Positions 59,870 through 64,000 of a stretch of 64,000 nt of DNA are shown piece after piece. Every line of letters starts with the position of its first letter. Position 1 is the stretch's first letter. This DNA comes from Sialis fuliginosa (Eukaryota > Arthropoda > Insecta > Megaloptera > Sialidae). The stretch is from the NCBI GenBank assembly GCA_961205875.1, contig OY540814.1, forward strand, positions 12,258,993-12,322,992. The letters run 5' to 3'. The notes beneath the pieces were generated by a model. The model saw nothing but the letters and a program-made list of their open reading frames with translations, was not told where the DNA came from and ran no database searches. The translations under genes and the position numbers were made by a program.

Positions 59870-60529
59870 ATTTTTTTTTTGTGGCTGTCTTGGATACATC
59901 ACACGAGATTTTTCTGTGTCTGTCACGATCTAGTTTCGATTTCAAATTATGAAACGAGACCTTTTACGAGAAGGATGTAATTATCACGAGATGAAATCGT
60001 CAGATGTAAAATTCAAGACCAAGACGAGATAACGACATAACCTTCATCTCGTTCAGTCCTAATTTATATAATGAAGTAAATCGCTTTGTCTTCTGAACAT
60101 ATTTACTTACATAATATCATAATCTGAAATTAAAACAAATCTTAAACTAAAACACGTATATAAATTTTAAATCACCCAGAACTGAGTTACATAACATTAA
60201 TTAATAATAATTCATTAATTTGCATTTAATCCAATATCTCCATTCAAACGAGGTCATTCTAAATGCTTTCAGCGTTCACGACACCGGGAAGGGTTTGAAA
60301 CAAAGGTAGCCCATTCGAGCCCCGCTGTGAATATAGATTAGAACTAGGTATACTACACGGAATGAATTCTCGTGTATATTCCAAATAACACCAACGTTAA
60401 CTATTTTAATGTAATTACGTTCGCTACGTTTTACATATGAAAACGGAACAATTAACAGCAGATTCGAGTTATTTGTAAGATATTAAAAACGCATTATTAT
60501 TCTATTTTATTCTGCCTGTTTATTTTTTG
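59870..60529. other. Interval with CGAGA-rich tract
   Basis: 59,903-60,055 is dense in CGAGA/TCTCG motifs ('cacacgagattttt', 'gaaacgagacctttta', 'agaccaagacgagataacg'), as at 44.6 and 50.6 kb. No gene. Confidence 0.4.
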
Positions 60530-61095
60530 CTTCCAGACAAAAAAAGTTGTCCTTCGATTTCAAAATTTTTAATTGATCTTTCCGTTTCACAGCAAGACAA
60601 ACACTTTTCGTTCCGTGTCTGTCTATCTGTCTATCCCCTGAATACTTGGCATACGCATAACTCATGAACCACTGTACCGATATTAATGAAACTTGGTTGG
60701 ATGCTTGGGTCTAGCTTGAGGGCGGTCCCATTTTAAAATCATCAAAATCGTGTGGAAGGGGGAGGGGTGACTTCCAAAAATATTAATTTTTTCAAGATAT
60801 CTCAAGAACAACACGTTACGTGAAAATTTTATAGAATCTTTTTTATAGCGAATTCATTTTCCTATAATATATGTAGGTCTACAACGTTTGTTGTCAAATA
60901 TACCCTTACGAAGATTTATCTCAATTTGCTTTAAAAATCGTGTTTTTGTTTTTTTAAATTGGTATTTACTTTGACAATAAATGTTATTTGGACTTTGACG
61001 TTTGCATAAATTTAGATTTAGATTGAAACTGTCAAAAAATTAAAAATATATGTAAAACTAGGATGCACTGTAAATTTACTTGGCAGATGTTTTTT
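60530..61095 (+). repeat. Dispersed repeat family A, copy 5
   Basis: It lacks the GCTTCCTCGCAATAT start but has everything downstream: 'gacaaacacttttcgttccg', 'acgcataactcatgaacc', 'gaaacttggttggatgctt', 'aggggtgacttccaaaaat', 'gtctacaacgtttgttg', 'ttgcataaatttagatttag' and the end 'gatgcactgtaaatttactt' with 'ggcagatgttttttg'. It defines the family's 3' end. Confidence 0.75.
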
Positions 61096-61119
61096 GTATA
61101 CATATTCGATTTATTATTT

Positions 61120-61620
61120 TGCTTCCTCGCAATATCGAAAATACGAGAAGCTATGTGATCGTTTCAGATTGAGACAAAAAAAATGTTCTCCGATTTCAAA
61201 ATTTTAAATTGATTTATCCGTTTCACGTCAACGCAAACACTTTTCGTTCCGTGTCTATCTGTTTGTCCGTCCGTGTATCCGTCTGTCCCCTGAATGCTTG
61301 TCACACGCATAACTCATGAACCACTGAACCGATATTATTGAATGGTTGGGTCTGGCTTGAGGACGGTCCCATTTCAAAATCATCAAAATCGTATGTAAGG
61401 GGGAGGGGTGACACCCCAAAATATTTATTTTTTTCAAGATATCTCAAGAACGACACATTATGTTACGTGAAAATTTTATAGAATCATTTTTGTAGAGCAT
61501 TAAATTTCTTATAATATGGGTCTACAACGTTTGTTGTTAAATATATCCTTACGAAGATTTATCTCAATTTACTTTAAAAATCGTGTTTTTGTTTTTTCTG
61601 AATTGATATTTGCTTGGACA
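61120..61620 (+). repeat. Dispersed repeat family A, copy 6
   Basis: It begins 'ttgcttcctcgcaatatcg' only about 25 bp after copy 5 ends, in the same orientation, and runs to 'tgatatttgcttggac'. Two head-to-tail copies may reflect insertion next to an existing copy. The 60-codon antisense frame at 61,255-61,437 is an artefact. Confidence 0.75.
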
Positions 61621-63617
61621 TATTAAATATCTTTTTGACGTTCTAAACGAAAAATCACGTAAATGTTATCTTTAGTATTAGTATTTTTTGATACAAAAAT
61701 GATATTTTTAATCGGCAACAGTAATTTTTTTAAATCGACTCCATTTTTCTCCGTGTACATAAGAAAGATATACCTAATAACTATAATAATTTGCGAAAAG
61801 CAATTTATTATAGTCCAAGTATTTATTTGAATTTTCAATAAATTGTGGTTTATATTTCAATCTCAAGAACATTTCATATTGAAATGTTCTAAATATTCCG
61901 AACGTTTATATGTAGGTATGATGTAGAATCAGCTCCAATAACAAATACCCATTGACCGCAACTATTTGATTTGATTATCTTCATTTTGAAATGTAATCTA
62001 AAGTTTAATCCGCGATAACACCATGTGGACTGTATATTACTCCATCAAACTTGAGAACTACATACAACTCTAGCTTGTAAGTTTTGTCTGTTATTAATGT
62101 CACTAACTATCTACCGTGCCGGGTTTAATTTCCATTTAACCTCTCTTGTTATTCGTAAGTACTTTTTGTTTTATGGCTTGATGTATCCATTACATTTTGC
62201 TTGCACGTATGACCTTACATAATGCATCTTCCAGTTAATAAATATCGTGTAAAATTATTACTATAGATGGGTTCGTGTTCTTTATTATTTTCTTTAAGTT
62301 TCCTTCTTCATGTTGAAATTATTATTTATTTATTTTTATTTATACTAGCCTAAAGCCTTACTTCACTGGCATTATATTTTTGATAGATCTAAATTGTAAA
62401 TGACATGCATCATTAAAACGTCAAAAGGCAATTCAATATAATAATATTATTTGATGCAAATTGAAAAAATGTTTACAGATTTTATAAAGAATTTGATCTC
62501 GACGGAAACTCAAAATAGAATCATTCTACGATGTATTTCCACTACGCTTGATAGCTGTATTATGTTGTCTGTGGATGTTAACAATTTAATTTATATCTTA
62601 TTGTTAAACAAGGAAAGATATAACACGCTATTGTTACCAATATGCTCCGTAAATGACGTATCAATTCGGATCTTAGAACAAATATATGTTTTATTTATTA
62701 TTTATTATTATAAACGTTGTTAATTTTTTCTATATACATTTTTAAATCCAAAAATTATCTGTTTACCTTTTTTTGGTTTTTGAATTGAAAACTTTTTTTT
62801 ACTTGACCGGGCATTATGGAAATTCATACAAAAAATATGGTAAATAAAACAAATTATTCAGGAATTCGCAGAATTTTCTTAAAATACCTACTTCATTAAA
62901 TTGGTATAAAAATGTGAAAATAAATATCTACGATTATAAAAATCTTACTCAAATCTGAAGACGAAATATTCTTGGATTAAATACTAAAAAATGTAAAAGT
63001 AATTATGGCAATATACACGCATACTTGAACATTTTGCGTAGGTTTTTTTTTGTATTTATTAAATACATATTTATGCAAATGAGTATATTATAAGAATTTG
63101 TCAGATTCTTAAGATATTTTTCCAAAAGCCCATATTTGCATACGGCTATTTACACAATAATTAGTAAATTTAATCACATCATAAATTCTATTTTCTTCAA
63201 ATATTCATATATTAATGTACTTCAACGATCCTAAGAAGCGAATAAATTTGCTTTTGTTAATTATGAATTTAATTATTTAAGTTTTTTTAACGGCATAGAA
63301 CTAACCGACTATTATTCTGTTTTAACCATCTGGTTGGCCTGCAGGTTAATATTACAAGGTAGTAATTTTATTCTTGACAACTAAATATCTGCATTCACAC
63401 TTTAGCTGCTCAATAATAGCTTGTATTATTGTAAACACATTAAATAAAATGAGTCTTGTTTTATTTTAATGTATTTTTTATATATTCATTTATACATATG
63501 CATATACAAGATGGTCAATAACAATTACGTTTTACTGGCTGTATTTTCTATCACAACTTCGTCACACATTACAATACACATATATTAGAACTTCTTTCCA
63601 TACTAATACTTTAAACA
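61621..63617. other. AT-rich interval with a lone CMC terminus
   Basis: At about 61,743-61,759 'catttttctccgtgtac' is the right terminus of the CACGGAG family, preceded by 'taatttttttaaatcgac'. I find no left partner in the window, so it is a truncated copy or its partner lies outside. The 90-codon frame at 62,451-62,723 has no motif. Confidence 0.45.
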
Positions 63618-63725
63618 GAGATAGCTTGCATCTTGAGGAAGGACATAGCAACTTTATATCCCGAAAAATTTATTAGATAAGAAAATAAAAATTCCACGCG
63701 GACGAAGTTGCGGGTAACAGCTAAT
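63618..63725 (-). repeat. RTE/SINE-like fragment
   Basis: 'gatagcttgcatcttgagga', 'aggacatagcaactttatat', 'cacgcggacgaagttgcggg' and 'taacagctaat', inverse to the first half of the element at 20,458-20,655. Confidence 0.6.
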
Positions 63726-63825
63726 AATCTATAAGTTGAACCTCGATAAATCTAAATTCTCTATCCAGGAAAAAAATTAGATCTGATAGATTTTGATAGA
63801 TTTGCATTTTGAGACAAGATCATCT

Positions 63826-63922
63826 ACAACGATCTACAAAGATCTCTGAAGATCGTTGTAACGTTAGAAATTCATTAATTTTCAACGTTTGAATCTCTAT
63901 AACGATCTTTGTAGATCGTTGT
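63826..63922. repeat. 19-bp perfect inverted repeat
   Basis: ACAACGATCTACAAAGATC (63,826-63,844) is exactly inverted at 63,904-63,922 around 59 bases. GATCGTTGTA and 'gtaggtcgttgc' form further partial repeats of the same motif (63,851 and 63,921). This is probably the core of a small MITE whose ends I cannot fix. Confidence 0.7.
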
Positions 63923-64000
63923 AGGTCGTTGCACTGGTTTCAAATCTTTGTAAGTATCCACAGATCAAAAACCAGTGAAAAATATGATTATGTCTCAAAA

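Noticed and set aside
60290..60350. Short GC-richer text with 'ccattcgagccccgc' considered as a tRNA arm
   Set aside because: No matching acceptor stem, D-arm or anticodon arm can be built around it.
62451..62723. 90-codon plus-strand frame
   Set aside because: It has a somewhat balanced composition but no recognisable domain, no splice partner and no repeat copy; there is not enough to call a gene.

Overview
This is a very AT-rich, gene-poor stretch of an insect nuclear genome. Several dispersed repeats end in sequences I associate with Lepidoptera: a 'ggtacggaaccctcagcgcgcgag' type tail near 34.27 kb, 'gaagtcggtttta' tails near 48.76 and 49.47 kb, 'cacgcggacgaagttgcggg' near 63.69 kb, and GTAGGTACCTA-like motifs. 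A moth or butterfly is my best guess. It rests on remembered repeat signatures and not on a host gene. I found no host gene, tRNA, rRNA or CRISPR array that I can support. Nearly every open reading frame over 60 codons is a chance product of AT-rich or repetitive DNA.

The window is best read as layered transposable elements. At 2.0-4.6 kb lies a hAT element with a perfect 8-bp target duplication; it carries a 19-unit palindromic minisatellite and a second, nested element. At 8-12 kb there are copies of a dispersed repeat (family A). One is split by a 5'-truncated Jockey-like retrotransposon with a poly-T/A tail and a 7-bp duplication, and a MITE lies nearby. At 19.26-19.69 kb an inverted-repeat element holds a decayed THAP zinc finger (P-element type). 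At 21.1-24.6 kb there is a 3.5-kb fold-back element whose arms carry about 180-bp tandem units, roughly 4 in one orientation and 10 in the other. From 25 to 44 kb there are degenerate repeats, hAT-type MITEs and three further dispersed families (B, C, D). At 46.1-48.2 kb a PIF/Harbinger relic (TAA duplication) is interrupted by a 1.5-kb fold-back. At 50-52.5 kb lie two hammerhead-like hairpins, a MITE and a nested palindrome.

The most interesting object is the 5.84-kb element at 52,954-58,795. It has 25-bp inverted termini beginning CACGGAG, a TA duplication and inverted copies of a TTTTATTATGCTGGC motif inside both ends. It carries two genes on the minus strand. One is the C-terminal half of a CACTA/EnSpm-like (CMC) transposase. 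The other is a multi-exon gene whose protein resembles 'SAM domain-containing protein 3-like' predictions. Most exon joints agree in phase. Both genes are broken. The same CACGGAG terminus borders the element nested in the hAT copy at 2.8 kb and occurs alone at 61.75 kb, so the family appears at least three times here.

Motifs, duplications and exon joints were read directly from the sequence. Family names come from remembered hallmarks and were not searched against any database.
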